Below, piece by piece: positions 42,963 through 56,799 of a DNA stretch of 64,000 nt (its first letter is position 1; each line of letters begins with the position of its first letter). The notes below the pieces were generated by a model that saw nothing but the letters and a program-made list of their open reading frames with translations, made no database searches and was not told the DNA's origin. The DNA comes from Piliocolobus tephrosceles (lineage: Eukaryota > Chordata > Mammalia > Primates > Cercopithecidae). The stretch spans positions 100,933,272-100,997,271 of the forward strand of contig NC_045436.1 of assembly GCF_002776525.5 (NCBI RefSeq), in the 5' to 3' direction. A program made the translations under genes and the position numbers.

Positions 42963-43240
42963 GGCCGGGCATGGTGGCTTATGCCTGTAATTCCAGCACG
43001 TTGGGAGGCCGAGGCGGGCAGATCATGTGAGGTCAGGAGTTTGAGGCTAGTCTAGCCAACATGGTGAAACCTCATCTCTATTAAAAATACAAAAATTAGC
43101 CAGGTGTGCTGGCACACACCTGTAGTCTCAGCTACTTGGGAGGCTGAGGCATGAGAATCGCTTGAATCCAGGAGGTGGAGGTTGCAGTGAGCCAAGATCA
43201 AGCACTCCAGCCTGGGCGACAGAGCCAGACGATGTCTCTA
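42963..43240 (+). mobile_element. AluS-type
   Basis: Sense, missing some bases before AAGCACTCCAGCC. TSD AATTCAAACCTTTG / AATTCACACCTTTG. Tail grew into a (TTAA)n array (43240-43275). Confidence 0.92.
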
Positions 43241-43279
43241 AATAAATAAATTAATTAATTAATTAATTAACTAATTCAC

Positions 43280-43995
43280 ACCTTTGCTATATGAAGTAAA
43301 ATCCCATCTACCTTCATGGCAGCCTTAGAGGATATTAAGGTATTCTTTTCAACTAAATTTCTTTCTCATCAGCCTACTAGTAAAAATGCAGTTGAGCTTG
43401 ATCTCACTGTATTGCCTCTGATCCAGGATAATTCAGATATTTTTTGTTTTAGCAACAAAAACCTTTTAAAATTTAATTGCATAACCACAATATATAATAC
43501 TAATATATTTATTGATACAAGTACTTTATGTGCTAAAATTATAACTTTTGCTTATCAGGAAATTATACAATGAAAACAGTATTTTTAGCACAAAAACCTT
43601 GTGAGAAAGGTTTACTGATATCAGCTGTAATAAGCCCCTGAAATTTATTTCTGCATTTGTTTTGATTGTACAATATTGAGAAAAAAAATCTCACTCATGG
43701 ACTAGCAGTCAGAAATGATTTTAGGTTTTTGTGTTGTGTTGTTTTGTTCATCTTATAATTTTACAGTTCTGATTAAACAGACATGGCAAGAGAAGATTTA
43801 TTCTGAGAAACAAATAAATATGGCACAAATTAACATATATGTTCCCAATATGTTAAACTTCAGTATATAGTACATGAGAAGGCATGGCAAATACGTTTTT
43901 ATACAAATTCTTAAATGTTTTAAATAAATAATTATATATGTTTAATATATTTTGAAGGGGCACATTGTCACTTATTGGCTTTTAAAAAAATAGCT
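43280..43995. other. No recognised feature
   Basis: AT-rich. An 85-codon frame at 43316-43573 has no recognisable motif and AT-driven composition, so I do not call a gene. Confidence 0.5.
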
Positions 43996-43998
43996 TTG

Positions 43999-44306
43999 GC
44001 TGGGCACAGTGGGATCACTCCTGTAATCCCAGCACTTTGGGAGGCCGAGGTGGGTGGATCACCTGAAGTCAGGAGTTTGAGACCAGCCTGGGCAACATGG
44101 CAAAACCCTGTCTTTACTAAAAACACAAAAAATTAGCTGGGCATGGTGGCGGGTGCTTGTAATCCCAGCTACTTGGGAGGCTGAGACAGGAGAATAGCTT
44201 CAACCCAGGAGGCAGAGGTTACAGTGAGCCAAGATCGTGCCACTGCACTCTAGCCTGGGCAACAGAGCAAGACTCTGTCCAAAAAAAAAAAAAAAAAAAA
44301 AAAAAA
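43999..44306 (+). mobile_element. AluS-type, first of a tandem pair
   Basis: Sense, with a 26-A tail running straight into the next Alu. Confidence 0.93.
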
Positions 44307-44705
<399 letters not shown>

Positions 44706-44833
44706 TTAAATAAATATATAGAATAGTATAGTCATTACCAATCCAATTTAAGGACATTTCTATCGCCCCAAAAAGATTCCTCAGGTCCATTTGTAGTCAT
44801 TTTTCTTTCCCATCTAAACCCCAGACAACTTTC

Positions 44834-45108
<275 letters not shown>

Positions 45109-45719
45109 CCAGACAACTTTCTAGCTATAAAGATTTGCCTTTCTGCATGTTTCATTAAATGGAATCCTATAATTACTTTGTACTTTTCTTTTATTATACT
45201 TAGCATTTGTTGAGGTTTATCCATCTTGTAGCATGAATTAGTACTTCATTAATTTTGATTGCTGAACGATTTTTTATTGTATGAATATACCACATTTTAT
45301 TTACTTATCAGTTGATGGGTATATTCAGATTTCCAATTTTTAGCTGTTGTGGATAATGCTACTGTATAACATTCTCTTTCAGCCCTTTCTGTAAACATAG
45401 GCTGTCATTTCTCTTGGACAGATTCTGAGAAAAGAATTTGCTGATTCATATGTTAAACATAGGTTTTGCTTTTAAAGAAACTGCCAAACTGTTTTCCAAA
45501 GTGATTTTATCATTTTTAAATTCCTACCAGCAATATATGAGGATTCCAATTTCTCCACCTCATCTTGCCAGCAGTTGTTACTGCAGGTCTTTTTGATAAC
45601 AGCTATTTTAGTGGGTGTGAAGTGGGATCTCATTATGGTTTGAATTTGTATTTACCCAATGGCTAATGATGCCAAGCATCTTTTCATGTACTTTTTGGCC
45701 ATTCATATGTCTTATGTGA

Positions 45720-46040
<321 letters not shown>

Positions 46041-46330
46041 ATTTTTGCCCTTTTTTAAACTGAGGTATTTGTTTTGGTATTGAGTTGTAATGGTTCTTTA
46101 TATAATCCGGATAAAAATTGTTCCTCTGGCCTGTACGTTTAGAAAAGGGCACATGCAATATTTACATTTTAAATTTAGTTTACAGATGGAACTAAAAATG
46201 TATACATGCTGTATATATTTTTAGTTGTGGGAAAAATAGTCTATACTATGGATATAAGTTACCTGATATTTGATTTGTAAATATTTTCTCTCAGTCTGTG
46301 GCTCGTTTTTTCATTTTCTTAATGGTTAAA

Positions 46331-47049
46331 ATATATTTTAGAAACGATATTTTCATGAAAGTCTTGGAGTCCCTAAATCTTCTACTTAGTAACATAGGCT
46401 TATCAGAACACAGTTTGAAATCGACTGCAAGTGTTTCAGCAGCCTTTAAATTCAGCAAGCTGAGTAACTTATCTTCAAGGGAATCGTGGACTGGTGGAAT
46501 TGGAAGGGCCTTTGCAATTAACCAGATGCCTCCTAATTTTGTAAATAGACTCCTGGATATTTGAATGACTTAACTACAATTCCTATACGCCAGGTTTTAT
46601 AGAGCATTTCTGAAGGCCCACGGCTTGGATGTGAGGTCAAACAGAGACCAGTGACTGATGAGTTCAGCTAGGACAGGGGTATAAAGTGAGAAAATCAGTA
46701 TTTCCTGTTGGCACTAGAGATTTATTTGCTGGCTGAAGATAAAGGAGAGTAGGCATCAAAAAGAAGGAAGGAAGAACTCTGAACTCTATAAAAACAGGCT
46801 TTAATAATAGAAATCTACCTCAAAGACTGTTTAAAAAAGAAAAAAGAAACCCAAAAAACAAGAACTCTTGCAGTTAAGGGAACTGTGTTCAGTATATAAG
46901 GGGTGACTTTGCATATTTGCCTCAAATCACCCCATGCCTTCTTTGCATTTATGACTCATGTACATTTATTTTTGTATAGCCCTTTAAACTAACCTCATTC
47001 ATTCATACCCCTTTAAACTAACTTCATTCATTCATTCATTAGCAATGTA
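46331..47049. other. No firm feature
   Basis: Repeat-poor. An 88-codon frame at 46298-46564 overlaps the L1M edge and has no motif. A short ATTCATTC array lies near 47025. Confidence 0.45.
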
Positions 47050-47454
47050 CTGTTCTTTTTAATGATAAAAATCCTAAATAGGAATAGAAGGAAACTTCTT
47101 CAGCATGATAAAGACCATATATGAAAAACCCACAGCTAACTTTATATCAATGGTACCATCAAACTGAAAGTTTTTCCCTTAAGATTATTAACAAGTGCCT
47201 GATTTGCCACTTACATTCAACAGGGTATTAGCAATTGTAGCCAGAGAAATTAGGCAACAAAAATAAAGGCATTTAAATTGGAAAGGAGCAAGTACAATTA
47301 TCTCTGTTCACAGATGTTGTAATCTTCTTTGTTGAAAACCTTAAAGATTCCACACATGAAAATTAGAGCCAATAAACAAATTCAGCAAAATGGAGGCATG
47401 CAAAATCAACACAGAAAAATCAGTTGCATTTTATTTTATTTCTTATTTATTTAC

Positions 47455-47720
47455 ATATATTTTTAGATACAGGATCTCACTCTATTGTCCAGGCTAGAGT
47501 ACAGTGGCATGATCATAACTCACTGCAGCCTTGAACTCCTTGGCTCAGGTGATTCTCCTGCCTCAGCCTCCCGAGTAGCTGAGAATACAGGCATGTGCCA
47601 CTACACCCAGCTCATTTTTAAATTTTTTGTAGAGATGGTGTCTTACTATGTTGCCCAGATTGGTCTCAAGCTCCTGATCCTCCCTCCTTGACCTAGGTGT
47701 GAGTCATTGCACCTGGCCTG
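47455..47720 (-). mobile_element. AluJ-type
   Basis: Antisense, TSD GTTGCATTTTAT at 47423-47434 and 47721-47732. Confidence 0.92.
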
Positions 47721-47956
47721 GTTGCATTTTATACTCTAGCAATGAATAATCAATCCAAAAAGGAAACTAAGAGAACAACTCAAGTCATAATATCATCAAA
47801 AAGAGTAAAATACTTATAAATACATTTAACGAAGGAGCTACAAGATTTGTATACTGCAAACTTCAAAACGTTGCAGAAAGAGATTGAAGAAAATATAAAT
47901 GAATATGAAAACATCCTGTGTTCATGAATTGAAAGATATAATATTGTGTTTTTGTT

Positions 47957-48243
47957 GTTATTTAGACAGGGTCTTGCTTCTGTCACCCAGGCTGGAGTCC
48001 AGTGGTACAATCTTGGCTCATTGCAGCCTCTGCTTCCCAGGTTCAGGTGATTCTCCTACCTCAGCCTCCTGAGTAGCTGGGATTACAGGCGTGCACCACC
48101 AAGACCAGCTAATTTTTGTATATTTTGTAGAGACTGGTTTTGCCATGTTGCCCAGGCTGGTCTTGAACTCCTGAGCTCAAGTAATCTGCCTGCCTCAGCC
48201 TCTCAAAGTGCTGGGATTACAGGCAGGAGCCACTGCACAGCCT
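47957..48243 (-). mobile_element. AluS/J-type
   Basis: Antisense, TTTAGACAGGGTCTTGC to GAGCCACTGCACAGCC. Confidence 0.9.
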
Positions 48244-48468
48244 GGAAGATCTAAAATTGTTAGAATGACAATACTACCCAGCAGAGTCTACAGATTCAAT
48301 GCAATCCTATCTAGCTCCCAAGGCCAGTTTTTGTAGAAATAGAAACACCCATTCTAAAATTCAAGTGAATTGTAAGGGACTCTGAATAGCCAAAATAATC
48401 TTGAAAAAGAAGAACCAAATTGGAAGTCTCACACTTCCTGATTTTAAATCTTATTACAAAGTTATGGC

Positions 48469-48585
48469 TGGGTGTGGTGGCTCATGCTTCTAATCTCAGC
48501 ACTTTGGGAGGCCAAAGTGGAAGGATCAGGAGTTTGTGACCAGTCTGGGCAACATAGTGAGACCCTATCTCTGTTAAATTTTTTT
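48469..48585 (+). mobile_element. Alu monomer (FLAM-like)
   Basis: Sense left monomer with a TTTTTTTAAAAAAAC tail. Confidence 0.85.
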
Positions 48586-48984
48586 AAAAAAACTAAGTTA
48601 ATTGTAATTAAAATAGTGTCGTACGGGCATAAGGACAGATGTTTAGACCAATACAATAGAATAAAGAGCCCAGAAATAAACCTTTGCGTATGTGGGCAAT
48701 TGATTTTCAACTAAGGTGCCAAGACTAATTCAGTCGGGAAAGGATAGATGTTTCAACATATGAGGCTGGGAAAACTGGATAGCCACATACGAAAGAAAAA
48801 AGTTGGACCCTTACCTTATATAGTATTATATACAAAAATGATCAAAAACCTAAATCTAAGACTTAAACTTGTGAAACTCTTACAAGAAAACATAAGAGAA
48901 AATGCCATTGGATTTGGCAATGCTTTTTAGGCTATGACACTGTAGCTTATTTTACAGGATGCTTTCCCTCCCCAACCCATGACC

Positions 48985-49080
48985 TCACATGCCAATAGCA
49001 ATCCCAGATATTATTATGACTAAAAATGCCACTGGACATTTCCAAACATCCTGCCTGTAGTTGAAATCACTATAAGATAC
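48985..49080 (-). mobile_element. MER5A fragment
   Basis: TATGACTAAAAATGCCACTGG and ACATTTCCAAACATCCTG match reverse MER5A. Confidence 0.6.
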
Positions 49081-49316
49081 AAAAGATATTTTTGTGTTTT
49101 GTTAATAGCATATTTTCAGAGATTGGTAAGAAACTGCCCCATTTTGGTAGGGTGTCTTCTCTACCCATTCTTCTTAGTACAAATTGTTAAATTAGCTCAT
49201 CCCTTTAATATAATTTTTAATGTTTGTGGGTACATTGTAGGTATATGTATTTATGGGGTACATGAGATATTTTGACACAGGCATACAATATGTAATCATC
49301 ACATCAGGTTAAATGA

Positions 49317-49670
<354 letters not shown>

Positions 49671-49856
49671 TAACTCAATTATACTTTTTTAGTTAGTTTA
49701 AAATGTACAATAAATTACTATTGCCTGTAATCACCCAGTTGTGCTATCAAATACTAGATCTTACTCATTCCATCTAACTATATTTTTGTACCCATTAACC
49801 AGCCCCACTTCTCCCCTGCCACAGTACCTTCCCAGTCTCTGGTAACCACCTTTTGT

Positions 49857-50145
49857 TTTTTGAGACAGTATCTCTCTCTGTCTCCCAGGCTGGAGTTCAG
49901 TGGCGCAGTCTCAGTTCACTGCAACCTCTGCCTCCTGGGTTCAAGCAATTCTCCCTGCCTCAGCATCCCGAGGAGCTGGGATTACAGGCACCCGCCACCG
50001 TGCCTGGCTAAATTTTTGTACTTTTAGTAGAGACAGGATTTCACCATGTTAGCCAGGCTTGTCTCAAACTCCTGACCTCAAGTGATCTGCCTGCCTCAGC
50101 TTCCCAAAGTGCTGGGATTACAGGCACAAGCCACTGACCATGCTT
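49857..50145 (-). mobile_element. AluS-type in L1, shared target
   Basis: Antisense, flanked by TAACCACC at 49843-49850 and 50147-50154. Confidence 0.9.
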
Positions 50146-50159
50146 ATAACCACCGTTTT

Positions 50160-50284
50160 GAAAAATGTAATAGAGATGGAGTCTCACTATGTTGCCCAGG
50201 CTGGTCTCAAACAGACTCAAGAGATTCTCCCGCATCAACCTCCCAAAGTGTTGGGGTTACAGGCATAAGCCACTGCGCCTGGCC
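50160..50284 (-). mobile_element. Alu monomer in L1, shared target
   Basis: Antisense monomer, flanked by TAACCACC at 50147-50154 and 50287-50294. Confidence 0.85.
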
Positions 50285-51267
50285 CCTAACCACCATTCTA
50301 CTCTATCTCCTGAGTTTACTTGTTTTGATTTTTTAGCTCATGCAAACAAGTGAAAACATGAGAAATTTGTCTTTCTGTGCCTGGCTTATTTCACTTGACA
50401 TAATGACCTTCAATTCTGTTTATTTTGTTGCAGATGCCAGGATCTACTTTTTTTTATGGCTGAATAGTATTCTGTTGTGTGTAAGTACCACATTTTCTTT
50501 ATCCATTCATCTGCTGATGGACACTTAGGCTGTTTCTAAATCTTGGTTATTCTGAATAGTGCTGTAATATAAACATGGGAGTGCAGATATCTCTTTGTCA
50601 TACTGATTTCCTTTTTGGGGGGGTATATACCAAGCAGTGGGATTCCTGGATCATATGTAAAGTTCTAGTTTTAGTTTTTTGAGACACATCCAACTGTTCT
50701 CCATAGTAGTTGGACTAATATATATTCCCACCAACAGCACACAAGGGTTCCCTTTTCTCCCTCCACATTCTTGACAGCATTTGTTATTGTCCGTCTTTTG
50801 GATGAAAACTGTTTTAATAGGGATGAGATGATATCTCATGATAGTTTTGATTTGCATTTCTCTGATCAATGATAATGAGTACCTTTTCATGTTTGCCTGT
50901 TTGCCATTCGTATGTCTTCTGATGAGAAATGTCTGTTCAGATATTTTGGCCATTTTAAAATTGGATATTAGTTTTTTTGATAGACTTTTTTCAGTTCCTT
51001 ATACATTCTGGGTATTAATCCCTTGTCAGATGGGTAGTTTACAGATATTTTCTCCCATTAATGTGGTTCTGTGGTTTGTCTCCTCACTTTGTTGATTGTT
51101 TTCTTAGCTGTGCAGACGTTTTTAACTTGATATGATCCCATTTATCCATTTTTGCTTTAATCATCTGTGCTCATGGGGTATTACTCAAAAAAACTGGACA
51201 ACAGTTCAATATCCTGGAGATCTTCCTCAATGTGTTCTTTTAGTAGATTCATAGTTTGAGTTTTGTT

Positions 51268-51508
51268 TTGTTTTGACAGAGTTTCACTCTTGTTGCCCAG
51301 GCTGGAGTGCAGTGGCATGATCTCAGCTCAGATTGTGGGATTACAGGTGCCCACAACCATGCCCAGCTAATTTTTTTTGTATTTTTAGCAGAGAGAGGGT
51401 TTCATCATGTTGGCCAGGCTGGTATCAAACTCCCAACTTCAGGTGATCCACCTGTCTTGGCCTCCCAAAGTGCAGGGATTACAGGCGTGAGCCACCTTGC
51501 CCGGCCAT
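51268..51508 (-). mobile_element. Alu with 60-bp internal deletion
   Basis: Antisense; GATCTCAGCTCAG is joined to ATTGTGGGATTACAGG, losing the part between. Confidence 0.9.
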
Positions 51509-52595
51509 GAGGTCTTAATATTTAAGTTTTTAATCCATTTTGATTTGATATTTGTTTATGGTAAGAAATAGGGGTCTAGATTCATTCTTCTGAATATAGA
51601 TACCCTGTTTTCCTAGCATCATTATTGAAGAGATATTCTTTTCCCAGTGTATGTTCTTGGGACCTTTGTCAAAAATGAGTTCACTGTAGATGTATGGAAT
51701 TGCTTCTGGGTTCTCTATTCTGTTCCACTGGTCTATGTGTCTGTTTTTATGCCAGTACCTTGCCATTTTGGTTTTTATAGCTCTGTACTATGATTTGATG
51801 TAAGATAATGTGATTTTTCTGGTTTTGTTCTTTTTGCTTAGGATGACTTTGCCTATTGTGGGTCTTTTGAGGTTGCATATAAATTTTAGAGTTTGTTTTT
51901 CTGTTCTTATGAAGAATGCCATTGGTATTTTGATGAGGATTGCATTGAATCTGTAGATTTCTTTGGGTAATGTGACATTTTAACAACAATGGTTCTTCCA
52001 ATCTATGAACATGGAATGTCTTTCCATTTTTGGTGTCCTCTTCGATTTCTTTCATTGCTATTTTATCACTTTCATTGTAAAGATATTTTAATCCTTTGAT
52101 TAATTTTGAGGTACTTTATTTTATTTGTAGCTATTGTAAATGGGATTACTTTCTTGATTTTTTAGATTGTTTGCTACTGACATATAGAAATGCTACTGAT
52201 TTTTTGTATGTTGATTTTGTATCCTGAAACTTTAGGATGCAACTATTAGGTCAGTTCTAATAGTTTTTTGCTGGAGTCTTTAGTTTCTCCAAATATGAGA
52301 TCATATCATCTGCCAGCAAAGATAAATTTGACTTCCTCCTTTTCAATTTGGATGCCCTTTATTTCTTTCTCTTATCTGATTGCTCTAAATAGGACTTCCA
52401 GTACCATGTTGAATAACAGTGGTGAAAGTGGAAATCCTTGTTTTGTTCCAGATCTTAGAGAAAAGGCTTCCAATTTCTCCCCATTCAGTATGATACTAGC
52501 TGTGGGTCTGTTAATATATGGCTTTTATTATGTTGAGGAATATTCTTTCCATACCCAGTTTTTTGGAGATTTTTATCATGAAGGGATGTTGAATG

Positions 52596-52949
52596 TTAGC
52601 AAGTTTTTGCTAACATTGAAATTGAAATAATCATGTCTTTGTCCTTCATTCTGTTGATATGATGTATGACATTAATGGATTTGTATATGTTGAACCATCT
52701 TTGCATCACTGGGATAAATTCTACTTGGTTATGATAAATGATGTTTTTGATGTATTGTTGAATTTGATTTGCTAGTATTTTGTTAAGGATTTTTCCATCA
52801 ATATTCATCAGGTATACTGGCTTGTAGTTTTCTTTTTTTGATGTGTCTTTGTCTGGTTTTGGCATCAAGGTAACTCTGGCCTCATAGGATGAGTTTGGAA
52901 TTATTCCCCCTTCCTCTATTTTTTGGAATCGTTTAGGTAGAATTGACAT
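52596..52949 (-). pseudogene. L1 ORF2 reverse transcriptase fragment
   Basis: A 117-codon remnant. Phrases include [16 protein letters not shown] and [19 protein letters not shown], which mark the N-terminal part of the L1 reverse transcriptase domain. It ends at ISISMLAK where an intact domain reads ISIDAEKA, so the first catalytic Asp is lost. Confidence 0.85.
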
Positions 52950-53424
52950 TTTTCCTTAAATGTTTGCTAGAATTCAGCAGTGAAGTCATTGGGTTCTGAG
53001 TTTTTCTTTGCTAAGAGACTTTTTATTATGGCTTCAGTCTTATTACTTGTTATTCATCTGTTCACATTTTGGATTTCATTATGGTTCATTCTTAGTAGGT
53101 TGTGTATTTCTAGTAGGAATTTATTTCTTCTAGGTTTTCCAATTTATTCTCATATAGTTGCTTGTAGTGACTCTAATGATCCTTTGAATTTCTGCAGTAT
53201 CAGTTGTTGTGTCTCCTTTCTCATCTCTGATTTTATTTATTTGTTTTTCTCTTTTTTTCTTCATTAGTCTGGCTAAAGGTTTGTCAATTTGTTTTTAAAA
53301 CGGCAACTTTCAGTTTCATTGATTTTGTCTATTGTTTTCTTTGTTTCAGTTTTATTTATTTTGCTCTGATCTTCATAATTTCTCTTCTACCAATTTTGGG
53401 TTTGGTTTGCCCTTCCTCTCCTAG

Positions 53425-53761
<337 letters not shown>

Positions 53762-53989
53762 TGTTTTTCTACTTTTTTGTGTAGTGCATATATAAACTTC
53801 CGTCTTAGCACTCCTTTTGCTGTATCCCATAGGTTTTGCTATGTTGTATTTTCGTTATCATTTGTTTCAAGAAAATTTTTAATTTTCTTATTAGTTTCTT
53901 CATTGACCCACTGGTCATTCAGGAGCCTGTTGTTTAATTTCCATGTATTTGTATAGTTCCAAAATTCCTCTTGTTGTTGATTTCTAGTT

Positions 53990-54400
53990 TTATTCCATTT
54001 TGGTCAGAAAAGATACTTGATGTAATTTTGATTTTTTTTTTTTTTTTTTAATTTTTAAAGACTTGCTTTGTGGCCTAACATATGGTCTATCCTTGAGAAA
54101 GATCCATGGCTGAAGAGAAGAATCTGTATTCTGTAGCTGTTGGATAAATGTTCTGTAAATATCTATTAGTTTCATTTGGTATATTGTGCAGATTAAGTTC
54201 AATTTTTCTCTGTTGATTTTCTGTCTGGAAGATCTGTCCAATGCTGAGAGTCGGATGTTGAAGTCTCCAGCTATTATACTGGAGTGTATTTCTGTCTTTA
54301 GCTCTAATAATATTTGCTTTATATATTTGGGTGCTGTAGTGTTGGGTACATACATGTTTACAATTGTTATATCTTCTTGCTGAATTGACTCCTTTATCAT
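53990..54400 (-). pseudogene. L1 ORF2 endonuclease fragment
   Basis: A 136-codon remnant. TIVNMYVPNTTAPKYIKQ and IIAGDFNIRLSALDRSSRQK mark the endonuclease domain, with the GDFN active-site string kept. A poly-Lys run from a T-rich insertion breaks the C-terminal part. Confidence 0.87.
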
Positions 54401-54841
54401 TATATAATCGTGTTTTTGAATTTTTTGTCTTACATATATATAGCTACATCTTCTCTTTCTAGGTTTCTATTGGTATGGAGTGTTTTTTCCCATTTCTTTA
54501 TTTTCAGTTTATGTGTGTCTTTATAGGTGAAGTGTGTTTCTTGCAGTCAACAGATCATGGAGTTTTGTTTTTTTAATCCATTTGACGACTCTATATCTTT
54601 TTATTGGAGAATTTGGTCCATTTACATTCAATGTTATTATTGATAAGGACTTAGTCCTGTCATTTTGTTATTTGTTTTATGGTGTTGTTGTTTTTTTCTT
54701 ATCTTCCTTCCATTCTTTCTTTTAGTGAAAGTGATTTTCTCTGCCAGTATGTTTTAATTTCTTTTTGTGTGTGTGTGTATGTGTTGTATCTTTTTTGATT
54801 TGAGGTTACTATGAGGCTTGCAAATAATGTATACATTTTGA

Positions 54842-55123
54842 CACAGGGTCTCACTCGGTCACCCAGGCTGTAGTGCAGTGGTGTAATCACAGCTACCTGC
54901 AACCCCAACCTCCCGGGCTGAAGTGACCTTCTTACCTCAGCTTTCTGATTAGCTGGGAGCACAGATGTGCACCACCACACCAGGCTATTTCTTTTATTTT
55001 TTGTAGGTATGGGGTCTCCCTCTGTTGCTTAGGCTGATCTTGAACTCTTGGGCTCAAGCAATCCTTCTGCCTCAGCCTCCTAAAGTGCTGGAATTACATA
55101 CATGAGTCACCATGCCTGACTTC
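54842..55123 (-). mobile_element. AluJ-type in L1
   Basis: Antisense, diverged, ending CACCATGCCTGACTT. Confidence 0.88.
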
Positions 55124-55487
55124 AGATAATATAGCCCATTATTTTAAACTGATGACAACTTAACACTGATTGCATAAACAAACTAACAAGCAAAAACTAA
55201 TAAAAATGTTACACTTAACTTTATCCCCTCACTTTTTAGCTTTTTGTTTTTTTTTCTATTTATATCTTATTGGACTTTTTATGTCTTGAAAAGTTGTTGT
55301 AGTTATTTTCATTGGTTTATCTTTTAGTCATTCTACTCAAAGTATGAGTAGTTTACACTTTGCAATTACGGTGTTATAATATTCTATGGTTTTCTGTGTA
55401 CTTATTATTACCAGTGAGTTTTGTACTTTCAGGTGATTTCTTATTGCTCATTAACATTCTTTTCTTGTTTTCCTTATTTACTATTTA

Positions 55488-55786
55488 TTTTGAGACAGGG
55501 TCTCACTCTGTTAGCCAGGTTAGGGTACAGTGGCATGATCTCCGCTTACTGCAACCTATACCTTCTGGGCTAAAGTGAGCTCCCAACCTCAGCCTCCTGA
55601 GTAGCTAGCTGCTATTACAGGTGTACACCATCATTTCCATAAAAAATTTTAAAATTTTAAAATTTTTTTGTAGAGACAAGGTCTCACTATATTTTCCAGG
55701 CTGGTCTTGAACTCCTGGGCTCCCACAATTCTCCTGCCTAGGCCTCTCATGTACTGGGATTATAGGCATGAGCCACTGCACCTGGC
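55488..55786 (-). mobile_element. AluJ-type in L1
   Basis: Antisense, diverged, with an AAAATTTTAAAATTTT duplication in its middle linker. Confidence 0.88.
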
Positions 55787-56799
55787 CAACGTTTTTTTCT
55801 TTCAGATTACAGTACTCTCTTTATCGTTTCTTGTAGGATAGGCCTGGTATTGATGAAATTCCTCAGTTTTCGTTTATCTCAGGAAGTCTTTATTTTTCCA
55901 TATTTGAAGGATATTCTCTCTAGACATACCATCCTAGGATCCAAGTTCTTTTCTTTTAGCACTTTAAATATGTCATGTCACTCTCTCCTGGCCTGTAGAT
56001 TTCCAATAAAAAGTCTGCTGCCAGGAATATTGGAGCTCCATTGTATGTTACTTATTTCCTTTCTCTTGCTGCTTTTAGGATTCTTTATCTTTGACCTTTG
56101 GAAGTTTGATTATTAAATATCTTGAGGTAATCTTATTTGGGTTAAATCTGCTTGGTGTTCTGTAACCTTCTTTTACTCGAATGTTGGTATTTTTCTCTAG
56201 TTTTGGAAAGTTCTTTGTTATTGCCCCTTTGAATAAAGTTCTAACCCCCTCTCTACCTCCTTTTTAAGGCCAATAACTCTTAGCTTTGCCCCTTTCAGGC
56301 TATGTTCTAGATTTTGTCAGCATGCTTCATTCTTTTTTATTCTTTGTGTGTGCACGTGTTCTCTGCTTGTGTATTTTCAAATAGCCTGTCTTCAAGCTCA
56401 CTAGTTATGTCCCTGCTTGATCAATTCTGCTATTAAAATACTCTGATGTATTATTCAGTATGTCAATGGCATTTTTCAACTCCATAATTTCTGTTCGATT
56501 CCTTTTAGTTATTTTAATTGTTTTGTTACATTTTTAGGACTCTGATTCCTATAAATAGGATTGTAAATTGCTTCTTTTTGTTATCTTAAATTTCATTGAA
56601 TTTCCTGAAAATAGCTATTTTGAATTATCTGTTTGAAAGAAAGGTCATCTTTCTTTCCATCTTTCTTTTGCTCTGTCTCTCCATGATTTGTCTTTGGTGC
56701 CTTATTTAGTTCATTTGGTGAGGTCATGTTTTCCCAGATGGTTTTGATGCTTGCGGGTGTTCATCAGCACCTGAGCATTGAAGATAAGTATTTATTGTA

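Larger units (their letters stand above)
47050..48945 (+). mobile_element. L1M ORF2 part, sense, split by three Alus
   Basis: GATAAAGACCATATATGAAAA, CTACAGATTCAATGCAATCC and GGCTGGGAAAACTGGATAGC are ORF2 landmarks in order. Frame is broken throughout. Confidence 0.85.

Noticed and set aside
52268..52630. A 120-codon plus-strand frame
   Set aside because: Antisense shadow of the L1 reverse transcriptase region.
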